NCBI GenBank assembly: GCA_003577275.1
Contig: QEVO01000003.1
Span: 225,896 to 289,895, forward strand
Length of the DNA: 64,000 nucleotides
Direction of reading: 5' to 3'
Origin: Pseudomonadota bacterium
GTDB lineage: Bacteria; Pseudomonadota; Alphaproteobacteria; Sphingomonadales; Govanellaceae
The position numbers and the translations under genes were made by a program. Positions 17,956-26,661 of the stretch are shown in pieces. Under the pieces are notes generated by a model. That model worked only from the letters and a program-made list of their open reading frames with translations, had not been told where the DNA came from and searched no databases. How positions within the stretch are numbered: the first letter of the stretch is position 1; the number at the start of each line of letters is the position of its first letter.

Positions 17956-20403
17956 ATGATCACTACATCGTCCCAATCGCTTCAAAAGCCGTCGACATTT
18001 ACCGCAGCGGACGAGATGAGCCCGCGCATCCGGCGGCTCAAAGAGCGTCTTTATGTCGATCGCTATCCCCTGTCCATCGAGAAAAGCCGCTGGCAGACGC
18101 AAGCCTACAAGGCGAGCGATGGCGAGCCGCAAATCATCAGACGGGCGAAATCGCTGGCCTGCGTTCTCGATAACATCCCGATCTTCATTGAGGACGATGA
18201 ATTGATCGTCGGCCAAGGTTCGGCCAAGCCGATGGGGCTGGAGCTTGATTTTTACGCTGGCCTGTGGCCGCGCGATGAAATCGAGGGTCTGCGCGAAGCC
18301 GGCTATGATATTTCGCCGCAGGAGGAAACGGAAATCCTCGACATGAACGCCTACTGGCAAAAGTTCAATCCGCTGCCCCGGCTTGGCGAGGACGCCAGCG
18401 AGGAGATGTGGGGCTTTTTGAAATCCGGCATGGTGTTGCCGCCGTGGAAGAGCCGCACCGACGGGCCGGGCGGCGGCTATGCCGAAAGCGGGTTGGGCCT
18501 GGGGCCGGGCTTTTATCTGATGACGGTTGACTTTGAGGTGGCGCTGCAACAAGGCCTTCTTGCCTTGATTAGCGACGCCGAGAAGCGCCTCACCGCGATC
18601 GAGTACGCCGAGAAAGACGCGCTGGAGCGGGCGCATTTTCTCAAGGCGGCGATCCTCTCGCTGCGCGCGATCATAGGGTTTGCTGAGCGGTATGCCGATC
18701 TGGCGCAAACAATGGCGGCGGTCGAAGCGGACCCGGCGAGAAGGGCCGAACTTGAGGCGATCGCGCAGATCTGCCGCCGCGTTCCCGCCCATCCCGCGCG
18801 CACGTTTCGCGAGGCGATGCAAAGCTTCTGGTTCATCTTCCTAATGATCACGCCGTCGCCCACCGCGTCGATGGGCCGCTTTGACCAATTCATGAATCCT
18901 TACTTTGAAGCGGACCTTGCCAATGGCCGTTTGAGCGAGGAGGAGGCGCTGGAGCTCCTGCAATGCCTGCGCATCAAGGACATGCAGCTCAACCGGACGT
19001 CGGGCAAGGCGGCCCGCCAGAAGAATGCCGGCATGGCGAAATGGCACAACATGGTGATCGGCGGCGTCACCAAAAGCGGCGAGGACGCCACCAATCCGCT
19101 GACCTATCTCATCTTGGAGGCGGTGCGCCGCCTGCCGACCGCGCATCACACGGTGACGTTGCGGGTTCATGACGGCACGCCTGAGCCGTTGATGAAGAAG
19201 GCGCTGGAAGTGGTCAAGATGGGAACCGGCATGCCGGCGTTCATCGGCGATCGTTCCTATATCGCCTATCTTTTGGACCAGGGCGTGCCCTTGGAAGAGG
19301 CGCGCAACTACGCCATCGGCGGCTGCCTCGACGTGACCTTGCCCGGCAAATCACGCACCGCGGCGGTGGGCATGTTTATCGTCTCGATGGTGCTCGAAGC
19401 GACGTTGTTGAACGGCGTGGTGCGACGGACCGGCGATGCCGTCGGTTTGTCGACCGGCAAATTCGAGGACTTCAAGACGTTTGATGATTTCTACGCCGCC
19501 TTCAAGGCGCAACTGCGGCACTTCCTCAAACTCCATGCCGATAAAAACAACGCCGAACTGCTAATCAGCCGTGAACTGTTTCCCGATCCGGTGCGCTCGG
19601 TGCTGATGGATGGCGGACTGGCGGAAGGCAAGGCGCTGCTTGACCGTACCTATCTTCTGGAAAACGGCGCGCTGTTGAACATGGTGGGCATGATCAATGT
19701 GGTCGACTCGCTGGTCGCCGTGAAAAAGCTGGTGTTCGAGGATCGCGTCGTCAGCCAGGCTGAGCTGATCCAGGCGCTGGACGCCAATTGGCAGGGCAGG
19801 GAAGATCTGCGCCGGCGTTTTCTCGAGGCGCCGAAATACGGCAATGGCGATGACTACGCGGATCAGATCGCCGTTGATCTCTTTGATTACTGGGCCGATG
19901 TGGCGGCAAGCCTGCGAAGCTGTCTGGGCGGCGCGCATAAGCCGACCGGCATTTCGGTCTCGTCGCAATGGCCGGGCGGGGCGCAAACCGGCGCCACGCC
20001 CGATGGCCGCTTTGCGGGCGAATGCCTGGCGGACGGCACCATGTCCGCCATGCGCGGGCGTGACCTGAAGGGGCCGACAGGGCTCATGAACAGCGCCATG
20101 AAAATCAGCCAGAACCGCTATCAGGCGGCGCTGTTTAATATCAAGTTCCACCCTTCCGCCATGCAATCGGATGAGGATTTGCGAAAAATATCGTTCCTCA
20201 TTCGCACCTACTTTGCCCGCGGCGGCAAGCACGTGCAATTCAATGTGGTCAGCCGCGAAATCCTGCTGGAAGCGCAAAAGCATCCCGAGCAATACCGTGA
20301 TCTTCTGGTGCGGGTGGCCGGCTATAGCGCCTATTTCATTCAGCTTGGCAAGGCGATGCAGGATGAGATCATCGGCCGCACCGCCCATACCGGCGCAGGC
20401 TAG
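17956..20403 (+). CDS. Glycyl radical enzyme 2 (tandem paralogue of GRE 1)
   Basis: An 815-residue GRE beginning 24 bp after GRE 1. The radical site is VRVAGYSAYF with Gly789, and the thiyl cysteine is Cys457 in AIGGCLDVTLPGKS. It aligns with GRE 1 over its whole length without large gaps, so it is a tandem paralogue. Both keep all catalytic residues, so neither looks like a decoy. Differences cluster in the N-terminal half and around the active site (for example SMGRFDQFMNPYFEAD here against AGGRFDQFMYPYYKAD in GRE 1), consistent with related but distinct substrates or a heteromer (inference). Translation is supported by AAGGAT before the ATG. One activase upstream presumably serves both. 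Confidence 0.93.
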   Translation: MITTSSQSLQKPSTFTAADEMSPRIRRLKERLYVDRYPLSIEKSRWQTQAYKASDGEPQIIRRAKSLACVLDNIPIFIEDDELIVGQGSAKPMGLELDFYAGLWPRDEIEGLREAGYDISPQEETEILDMNAYWQKFNPLPRLGEDASEEMWGFLKSGMVLPPWKSRTDGPGGGYAESGLGLGPGFYLMTVDFEVALQQGLLALISDAEKRLTAIEYAEKDALERAHFLKAAILSLRAIIGFAERYADLAQTMAAVEADPARRAELEAIAQICRRVPAHPARTFREAMQSFWFIFLMITPSPTASMGRFDQFMNPYFEADLANGRLSEEEALELLQCLRIKDMQLNRTSGKAARQKNAGMAKWHNMVIGGVTKSGEDATNPLTYLILEAVRRLPTAHHTVTLRVHDGTPEPLMKKALEVVKMGTGMPAFIGDRSYIAYLLDQGVPLEEARNYAIGGCLDVTLPGKSRTAAVGMFIVSMVLEATLLNGVVRRTGDAVGLSTGKFEDFKTFDDFYAAFKAQLRHFLKLHADKNNAELLISRELFPDPVRSVLMDGGLAEGKALLDRTYLLENGALLNMVGMINVVDSLVAVKKLVFEDRVVSQAELIQALDANWQGREDLRRRFLEAPKYGNGDDYADQIAVDLFDYWADVAASLRSCLGGAHKPTGISVSSQWPGGAQTGATPDGRFAGECLADGTMSAMRGRDLKGPTGLMNSAMKISQNRYQAALFNIKFHPSAMQSDEDLRKISFLIRTYFARGGKHVQFNVVSREILLEAQKHPEQYRDLLVRVAGYSAYFIQLGKAMQDEIIGRTAHTGAG

Positions 20404-20498
20404 TTCAGGGCCGGTTGAAGTCCCCGGATCGCCGGCCTCACCATAAGGCGCGGCTGGAACTCTTTATAATAATGCCAACTTGTGCACAGAGAGAGATT

Positions 20499-21704
20499 AT
20501 GACTGAAAAGCAGAGCAGAGATCCCAGGCTGACCGACGACTTCGATCCGCAGGCGTCGGAAACCTTCACCAGCGCTCACGAGACGTACGCCGACTTGCGT
20601 AAATCCTGCCCCGTTGCGCACTCCAATGAATGGAACGGGTTTTGGGCGTTGTTCAAATATGATGACATCGTCAGCGTGTTGAAGGATTCCAAGACCTTCA
20701 TTACCTCGGTTCAAAATGTGGTGCCCAAGGTCGCCTTTACCGGCCGCCGGCCGCCGTTGCATCTTGACCCGCCCGAACACACGCCGTATCGCCGCGCCCT
20801 TAACCCGTTCTTTACCAACGAAAAGATGGCCAAGCTTGAGCCGGCGTTGCGCCGGATCACCATCGATCTTCTTGATCCTTATATTCGGGCCGGCGGCGGC
20901 GATATCTGCGCTGATTACACCCATCGCCTGCCGGGCTATGCATTCGCTGAGTTCTTCCACCTGACCAGCGATTTGTCGATGAAGATCAAAGAGGTGACGA
21001 CGATCTACGACAAGGCGTTGCAGGAAGCCAACGATGATCTCGTCAAGGAGACGAGTTTACAGCTTTATGAAATTGCCCGCGATATCATCGCCGAGAGAAA
21101 GGCGCGCCCGCTCGACCCCAAGGATGATCCGACGACGGCGCTGCTCGCTGTGCGGCATGAGGGCAAGCCGCTGCCCGAGGACATGATCCTTGGCACCATC
21201 CGCCAGCTCATCGTCGTCGGCATGATCGCGCCGAGCGTTCTCATTGGCACGATTCTGTTGCATCTTGCCAAGGACCAGGCGCTGCAAAGCCGCCTGCGCC
21301 GGAATCCGGACCTCATCCCCAAGGCGGTCGAGGAATTTCTGCGCCTTTATACGCCGTATCGGGGCTTCGCCAGAACTGCAAACAAGGACGTCACCATCGG
21401 CGGCCGGCTGATCAAGAAGGACGAACCGATCGCCCTGGTCTATGCTTCGGCCAACCGCGACGAGGCGGTCTTTCCAAATCCTGATGAATTTGACCTCGAC
21501 CGTCCCAATATGAAGGATTCGGTGGCCTTCGGGCTGGGGCCGCACCAATGCGTCGGCGCCCCCATGGGGCGGCTGGAGATCAGGCTCACCCTGGAAGAGA
21601 TGTTGCGGCGAACCAAGCGTTTTGATGCCGATGGCGAGGTTAAGATGACCCGCTGGCCGGAATGGGGCACGCTTTCGGTGCCGCTTAAGGTCGAACCGGT
21701 GTAA
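20499..21704 (+). CDS. Cytochrome P450 with non-canonical I-helix
   Basis: A 401-residue soluble bacterial P450. Heme binding is secure: FGLGPHQCVG with Cys351 as thiolate ligand, ExxR as EFLR (279-282), and the C-helix stretch DPPEHTPYRR. The I-helix, normally A/G-G-x-D/E-T, reads GMIAPS (241-246), so the acid and threonine used to activate O2 are Ala244 and Pro245. Family members lacking this pair are often peroxygenases or do non-oxygenase chemistry. No ferredoxin or reductase is encoded nearby. The ATG at 20499 follows GAGAGA; the frame is open to 20415. A TATAAT at 20465-20470 without a good -35 may be a weak internal promoter. Coupling with two GREs in one transcription unit is unusual. 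Confidence 0.92.
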   Translation: MTEKQSRDPRLTDDFDPQASETFTSAHETYADLRKSCPVAHSNEWNGFWALFKYDDIVSVLKDSKTFITSVQNVVPKVAFTGRRPPLHLDPPEHTPYRRALNPFFTNEKMAKLEPALRRITIDLLDPYIRAGGGDICADYTHRLPGYAFAEFFHLTSDLSMKIKEVTTIYDKALQEANDDLVKETSLQLYEIARDIIAERKARPLDPKDDPTTALLAVRHEGKPLPEDMILGTIRQLIVVGMIAPSVLIGTILLHLAKDQALQSRLRRNPDLIPKAVEEFLRLYTPYRGFARTANKDVTIGGRLIKKDEPIALVYASANRDEAVFPNPDEFDLDRPNMKDSVAFGLGPHQCVGAPMGRLEIRLTLEEMLRRTKRFDADGEVKMTRWPEWGTLSVPLKVEPV

Positions 21705-22590
21705 TCGGCGCCGCCACCGAGATCGCCCGAAGCGCGGTGGCGACGCGGAATGCGGTTACCTCAGGGGTGGCTGTGTCCCACTCGATGGCGGGCGCGCCGC
21801 ACAAACAATTTTCCGGCTGACATTGGTGTCCTGCGCTGTGGGCGTTACGCAAATGCAGGACGGGCTTATCCATGGCGTGCGCGATCGCCGTCGGCCACGG
21901 CGGACGATCCTCGGTGCCACTGACATCCATGATCAGCAGCGCTGCCGTCCGCAACAGGGCGATCATCTGCAAATCAGCGCCATCGCCGGGCATGTTATAA
22001 ACATGAGCGGCAAATCCAAGCTCTTCCAGCAGGGGCCGGACGCAGCGGTCCACCAGCGTCAACAGCGCGGTCGACGATGAGGGAAGAACAATCAGCGCGA
22101 CAGGATTTTCCGCCGCCCGCTTGCAGGTGCGGTATCGCTCCCAGCCGTCGAACGTCAGCGACAGTCCGGTCACGCCTTCGACATGCGCGGCGGTGAGAAA
22201 GGCCGCCTGCTCGCCTTGTTCGATGGTGCGGCGCGCCTCCTCCGCCGTCGGCGCGCCGATGATCGCTTGCCAGGCGGGCAGCAGGCGGCGCTGCATGGCG
22301 GACGCCGGTGCGCCGGCATGCGCGCCCATGTAGATCACCAGGTTATCAAGACGGGTAACGGCGTCGGGGAAATGCACGCCGCCGGTAGGCGGCAGCGTGC
22401 CGCCGTCAAGCCGTTCCAGCCAGCGGGTAATGTGGCTGAGTGCCAAGCTGCGATCGGGGGCGCCAAGCCTAGCCCGTGCGTCTGCGCTCAACGCATAATC
22501 GCCGCACACCGAACACGAAACGCTCCGGCCAGCGCCGGGCATCGGCTCGAAAAGGGGAAAACCACACAACAGGCACGTATGAAAAGTCAC
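21685..22590 (-). CDS. Unknown protein: N-terminal zinc ribbon, C-terminal nucleoside-deoxyribosyltransferase-like domain
   Basis: A 301-residue protein with a four-cysteine ribbon at the start (CLLCG at 8-12 and SCSVCGDYAL near residue 26), a helical middle and a C-terminal alpha/beta domain. That domain resembles the deoxyribosyltransferase/TIR-like fold: VALIVLPSSSTALLTLVDRC, then LLIMDVSGTEDRPPWPTAIAHAMDKPVLHL. In related proteins the last segment usually carries a Tyr-Glu pair before the helix; here it is Pro-Thr-Ala, so activity is doubtful. Three more cysteines follow in CQPENCLCG. The start is a GTG at 22590. It converges on the P450 gene with a 20-bp overlap, so the two transcripts interfere unless transcription ends inside. 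Function unknown. Confidence 0.55.
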   Translation of the reverse strand: MTFHTCLLCGFPLFEPMPGAGRSVSCSVCGDYALSADARARLGAPDRSLALSHITRWLERLDGGTLPPTGGVHFPDAVTRLDNLVIYMGAHAGAPASAMQRRLLPAWQAIIGAPTAEEARRTIEQGEQAAFLTAAHVEGVTGLSLTFDGWERYRTCKRAAENPVALIVLPSSSTALLTLVDRCVRPLLEELGFAAHVYNMPGDGADLQMIALLRTAALLIMDVSGTEDRPPWPTAIAHAMDKPVLHLRNAHSAGHQCQPENCLCGAPAIEWDTATPEVTAFRVATALRAISVAAPITPVRP

Positions 22591-22696
22591 GCGCTACCCC
22601 CGAAATGTATTTTTTGTTGGCTCGATCCTAAAAGACGCGCCATCGGCTGACAAGGATTATACGTCCCGTCAGATGAAATGTAGGCGCACACGGAAT

Positions 22697-24121
22697 TTAT
22701 ATATTTCTCTTCATACGAGCATAGGCCGCCAGCGCGCGGTCGCGCGCTGGCGTATGGTCGATGATGGGTCGGGGGTAGGTTTCGCCTATAACGACGCCGG
22801 CTTGTTGCAGGATGTCCGCCGGCGCGTCCCAAGGCCGGTGGAGATGTTGGTCAGGCAGCGCGCCAAGCTCCGGCAGCCAGCGCCGAATGTACGCGCCGGA
22901 GGGATCGAATTTCATGCACTGGGTTATCGGGTTGAACACCCGGAAATAGGGCGCGGCATCGGCGCCCGAGCCCGCCACCCATTGCCAGCCGGCGGCGTTG
23001 TTGGCCGGATCGGCGTCCACCAGGGTGTCCCAGAACCACGCTTCTCCCGCTTGCCAGGGCAACAGCAGGTCTTTGACCAGAAACGAGGCGACGATCATCC
23101 GCGCCCGGTTGTGCATCCATCCTGTGGTCCACAATTCACGCATGGCGGCATCCACCAGGGGATAACCGGTGCGCCCGCGCCGCCAGGCTTCTATGGCCGC
23201 TTCATCCTTGCGCCAGGAGAAAGCATCGAAGCGTGCATTCCAATTGCGTCGCGGCAGATCGGGGAAGTGATAAAGCAGGTGATAGGAAAATTCCCGCCAT
23301 CCCAGTTGCCGCAAATAGCTTGCCGCGCTGCTTTCGTGCGCCGGATGAGCGGCGGCGTGCGTACGCACCCGATGCCAGATCTGACGCGGCGAGATGTCGC
23401 CAAAGGCCAGGTGCGGCGACAGCCGGGAGGTGCCGTCGACGCCGGGAAAGTCGCGCCGTCGGCTATAATCGCCGATGCCCTCTTGAAGAAAGTCATCAAG
23501 TCGTGCGCTGGCCGCTGTTTCGCCCGGCGTCCACGTTGCACGCAAGCCGGCCGCCCAATCAGGCGCGGTTGGCCGGAGCTTCCAATCTTCGATCATCTCG
23601 CTGCGCGGCCAGCGCGCCGGCGCGGGCAGTCTAGCCGGAGCGGCCAGCGGCGGCGCCGGCTCGCCGCGCCGCAACAGCGCGTTCCAGAATGGCGTGAAGA
23701 CGCGAAAGTTGTTGCCGGCCTTGGTGGTCAGCGCCCACGGTTCGCACAGCAGCGCGCCATTGAAGGCGTGGTGGTTGTTCCATTGCCCGGCAATGATAGA
23801 TTCGGTATCGCGCGCATTGCGATCATAAAGTCGGTTCCAGTAAATCGCCGTGGCTCTGACTTCGCGACCTACCTCTGTTAATACCTTCTCAGACGCGCCG
23901 CGCCGCAGAACAAGCTGACTGCCGCGCTGCCGCAGCTCGGCATCAAGCGCCTGCAAGCTGCCGGCAAGCCACCACTTGGATGCGCCGCCGATGGGCCGCG
24001 CGCCGGTTTCATCATGAATGTAGAGGGGAATGATCGGTTGGCCGCTCATCGCCGCCGCCGTCAGGGCAGGATTGTCGGATAGCCGAAGATCGCGGCGAAA
24101 CCATACGATGATGGGTGACAT
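22697..24121 (-). CDS. phrB: Deoxyribodipyrimidine photolyase (class I cryptochrome/photolyase)
   Basis: A 474-residue flavoprotein that repairs UV-induced pyrimidine dimers with blue light. The N-terminal antenna domain starts IIVWFRRDLRLSDNPAL; the FAD domain has RLSPHLAFGDISPRQIW, LGWREFSYHLLYHFP, GRTGYPLVDAAMRELW, TGWMHNRARMIVASFL and DADPANNAAGWQWVAGSG. ATG at 24121 is the family start; the open frame extends further but without similarity. It sits between the unknown zinc-ribbon gene and xerC with a 26-bp gap to the latter, so it may be co-transcribed with it. Confidence 0.95.
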   Translation of the reverse strand: MSPIIVWFRRDLRLSDNPALTAAAMSGQPIIPLYIHDETGARPIGGASKWWLAGSLQALDAELRQRGSQLVLRRGASEKVLTEVGREVRATAIYWNRLYDRNARDTESIIAGQWNNHHAFNGALLCEPWALTTKAGNNFRVFTPFWNALLRRGEPAPPLAAPARLPAPARWPRSEMIEDWKLRPTAPDWAAGLRATWTPGETAASARLDDFLQEGIGDYSRRRDFPGVDGTSRLSPHLAFGDISPRQIWHRVRTHAAAHPAHESSAASYLRQLGWREFSYHLLYHFPDLPRRNWNARFDAFSWRKDEAAIEAWRRGRTGYPLVDAAMRELWTTGWMHNRARMIVASFLVKDLLLPWQAGEAWFWDTLVDADPANNAAGWQWVAGSGADAAPYFRVFNPITQCMKFDPSGAYIRRWLPELGALPDQHLHRPWDAPADILQQAGVVIGETYPRPIIDHTPARDRALAAYARMKRNI

Positions 24122-24147
24122 GGCGGCGCTCCTCGGTTGCGCCTGGC

Positions 24148-25110
24148 TCACCGCTTGGCGCGCGGGTGGGCGTTTGCGTAGACCGTCAACAACTGGGCCA
24201 TTTCCACATCCGTATAATGCTGGGTGGTGGAAAGATTGGCGTGGCCCAGAAGCTCCTGAATGGTGCGCAGGTCGCCGCCGCCGGCCAACAAGTGGGTGGC
24301 GAAGCTGTGGCGCAGCGCGTGCGGCGTCGCCGACGGCGGCAATCCTAAGAGCGCGCGCAGGTCGCGCATCAGCTTTTGCGCCACGCCGGGATTCAAGCGG
24401 CCGCCCCGCGCACCAATGAACAGCGGCCCATCGGCGGGCAGCGCCAGCGGACACATCTTGAGGTAAGCGTCGATGGCCTCATGCACCACCGGCAGCACCG
24501 GCACCACCCGCTGGCGGTTGCGCTTGCCGAGGACGCGCAAGGTGTCGCCGGCGGAGATATCGCCGCGATTGAGCCCCAAGGCTTCGGAGATGCGCAATCC
24601 GCAGCCGTAAAGCAGGGTCAGGAGGGCGATGTTGCGGGCGGCGAGCCACGGCTCGTCTTCCAAATCGCCGGCGCTGTTTACCACTGCCTGGGCATCCGGT
24701 ATGTCCAAGGGGCGGGGCAGGGACTTTGCCGCCTTGGGCGCGCGCACCGCGGCGATGGCGGGGTTATGCAGATCGGCGGTCCGCGCTGCATAGCGAAAGA
24801 ACGTCCGCAACGCCGACAGCGCGCGGGCCAGCGAACGCGACGTCAGCCCGGCCTGTCGCCGCTCGGCGAGATAGGCGCGAAAATCAGCGACCTTCAGATC
24901 AGCCAGATCGCGCCGGCGCACCGCTCCGCCCAGATGGCCGGCGAGAAAGCGGACGAAGAAGCCGATTTCGCGGCCATAACCGTCCACGGTATGGCGCGAG
25001 GCGCGGCGTTCCGCGCCAAGATTGGTCAGCCATGCAGTGATGAGATCAGCGGCATCGGCGGCGGCGTAGGCCGCCACGGGTAAGTCTAGGGTTTGCTCGC
25101 CTTTAGCCAT
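24148..25110 (-). CDS. xerC: Tyrosine recombinase XerC
   Basis: A 320-residue site-specific recombinase that with XerD resolves chromosome dimers at dif. The N-terminal SAM-like core-binding domain is followed by the catalytic domain with Arg in YGCGLRISEALGL, HxxR in HALRHSFATHLL, His in LGHANLSTTQ and the nucleophilic Tyr in HYTDVEMAQLL. The start overlaps the DUF484 gene by 25 bp, a pairing common in proteobacteria, which argues for the chromosomal XerC rather than an island integrase. Confidence 0.93.
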   Translation of the reverse strand: MAKGEQTLDLPVAAYAAADAADLITAWLTNLGAERRASRHTVDGYGREIGFFVRFLAGHLGGAVRRRDLADLKVADFRAYLAERRQAGLTSRSLARALSALRTFFRYAARTADLHNPAIAAVRAPKAAKSLPRPLDIPDAQAVVNSAGDLEDEPWLAARNIALLTLLYGCGLRISEALGLNRGDISAGDTLRVLGKRNRQRVVPVLPVVHEAIDAYLKMCPLALPADGPLFIGARGGRLNPGVAQKLMRDLRALLGLPPSATPHALRHSFATHLLAGGGDLRTIQELLGHANLSTTQHYTDVEMAQLLTVYANAHPRAKR

Positions 25111-25796
25111 TGATCCAGGAGCCGCTCCGTCACCGCGCCCAGGAAACGGAGCAATTCCGTACCCTGTCCGGGGGCGAAGTGGCCGGGATCGCGGGAGCCG
25201 ATGGCCAGGATGCCGGCCGGCCGGTTCGCCCCGGCGTCCAGTCTAACCAAAGCTTCGGCCCGCACCAAGCTTGCAGCCGCGCCATAAAGATCAGGGGCGC
25301 CGACGACATTGCTATGGAGGGCGACCGCGCCGTCATTGCCGAACAAGCGGTGGAGGTCGAGCTCTTCGATGAGCGAGATGCCGGCGGCGGCGAAGCTGGC
25401 GTCATTGGGGAAGGGATCCGCCAGGCATAAGGCGACCACGTCGACATCGAGCATGTCGATCCAGTCGCGGGTGATGATATGCACCAGGTGCTCCAGCGAG
25501 GTGGCGTCCATGGCCGCCAGCGCCGCCACCAGGGCGTGCTGCTGGCTGGCGTGGTTGGAGCGGCTGGTGGCGATGATCGACTCGCGGAACGCGGCAAGCT
25601 CGCCGACGTCGCGCTGCAAGCGTTCGATCAGATGGCGCTGAAAATCCGCCACCGTCTCGCCGGTCTGCTGGCGCGGCGGCGTCAGGGCGCGCAAAAGGTC
25701 AGGGTTTTCATTCAGGAAGCCGGGGTGGCGCAGCAAATAGCCGCGCACCTGGTCACGATCCAGATCATGGCCTTCCGGTTGCCGTTCAGTCTGCAC
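25086..25796 (-). CDS. DUF484 family protein
   Basis: A 236-residue DUF484 protein with GAF-like architecture. QVRGYLLRHPGFLNENPDLL at the N-terminus and a short coiled coil (ADFQRHLIERLQRDVGELAA) are followed by a GAF-type domain ending in GILAIGSRDPGHFAPGQGTE. The family is linked to xerC in many genomes but has no settled function. The GTG at 25796 is chosen because GGAGG lies five bases upstream; a TTG at 25814 is open but has no such site. Confidence 0.88.
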   Translation of the reverse strand: MQTERQPEGHDLDRDQVRGYLLRHPGFLNENPDLLRALTPPRQQTGETVADFQRHLIERLQRDVGELAAFRESIIATSRSNHASQQHALVAALAAMDATSLEHLVHIITRDWIDMLDVDVVALCLADPFPNDASFAAAGISLIEELDLHRLFGNDGAVALHSNVVGAPDLYGAAASLVRAEALVRLDAGANRPAGILAIGSRDPGHFAPGQGTELLRFLGAVTERLLDQWLKASKP

Positions 25797-25867
25797 GCAT
25801 GCCTCCAGTATCAAGCTGCTGGCTCAAGTTTAGAAGGGTGCGGTTAAGAAGCCATGAAACGGCAAGC

Positions 25868-26521
25868 TTAACGAATGGTTTGCCCGGTCTTTTTCCAGTC
25901 CGCCAGGAAGGCTTCCAGGCCCTTTTCGGTCAATGGATGGTTAAACAGCTTTTTCAACACGTCGGGCGGGATGGTGCAGACGTCGGCGCCGATTTTCGCC
26001 GCCTCCACCACGTGCATGGGGTGCCGCACGCTGGCCACCAGGATTTCGGTATCGAAGTGGTAATTATCATAAATCTGCCGGATATCGGCGATCAGCGCCA
26101 TGCCGTCCTGGCCGACGTCGTCATGGCGGCCGATGAAGGGCGAAATGAAGGTGGCTCCGGCCTTGGCCGCCAGGAGCGCCTGGGCGGCGGAAAAGCACAA
26201 GGTGACGTTAACCATGGCGCCCTCGTCGGTCAGGCGCTTGCAGGCCTTCAACCCGTCAACGATCAAGGGCACCTTGATGGCGATGTTGTCGGCCACTTTG
26301 CGCAACCGCTCGGCTTCCCGCAGCATGCCGTCGAAATCAGTGGCGGCCACCTCGGCGCTCACCGGCCCTGGCACCACATCGCAGATTTCCTTCAGGATTT
26401 CAAAGAAATCGCGGCCCGCCTTGGCGACCAGCGAGGGGTTGGTGGTTACCCCGTCCAGAAGCCCGGTGGCGGCCAGTTCGCGGATGGCGGCGGTATCGGC
26501 GGTGTCGACAAAAAACTTCAT
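25868..26521 (-). CDS. Transaldolase / fructose-6-phosphate aldolase family protein
   Basis: A 217-residue small transaldolase (FSA/TalC type). It begins [16 protein letters not shown] and contains [11 protein letters not shown], the Schiff-base lysine in [27 protein letters not shown] and [11 protein letters not shown]. Members either transfer dihydroxyacetone in the pentose phosphate pathway or cleave fructose 6-phosphate; the sequence does not settle which. It is divergent from priA, with about 140 bp between them carrying both promoters. Confidence 0.93.
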   Translation of the reverse strand: MKFFVDTADTAAIRELAATGLLDGVTTNPSLVAKAGRDFFEILKEICDVVPGPVSAEVAATDFDGMLREAERLRKVADNIAIKVPLIVDGLKACKRLTDEGAMVNVTLCFSAAQALLAAKAGATFISPFIGRHDDVGQDGMALIADIRQIYDNYHFDTEILVASVRHPMHVVEAAKIGADVCTIPPDVLKKLFNHPLTEKGLEAFLADWKKTGQTIR

Positions 26522-26661
26522 CGTATTTCCCTGGGTTGGCGTGCCGGATGGCGTGCGCCCGGGGTAGCGCGATTCGCCCCGCCTGGCAAGCCGGATGTTG
26601 AGCGCGCCCCGCCTTGCACTATAGTGCCCGGGAGCGGAGCCGGCGAAGGGGAGAATCAAGG

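Noticed and set aside
15472..20403. Reading the two GREs as pyruvate formate-lyase or benzylsuccinate synthase
   Set aside because: No adjacent Cys-Cys as in formate-lyase, and no small Bss-type subunits; substrate left open.
24148..25110. Tyrosine recombinase as the integrase of an island
   Set aside because: Overlaps DUF484 and sits by fsa-priA, the chromosomal XerC context; no att-like repeats nearby.
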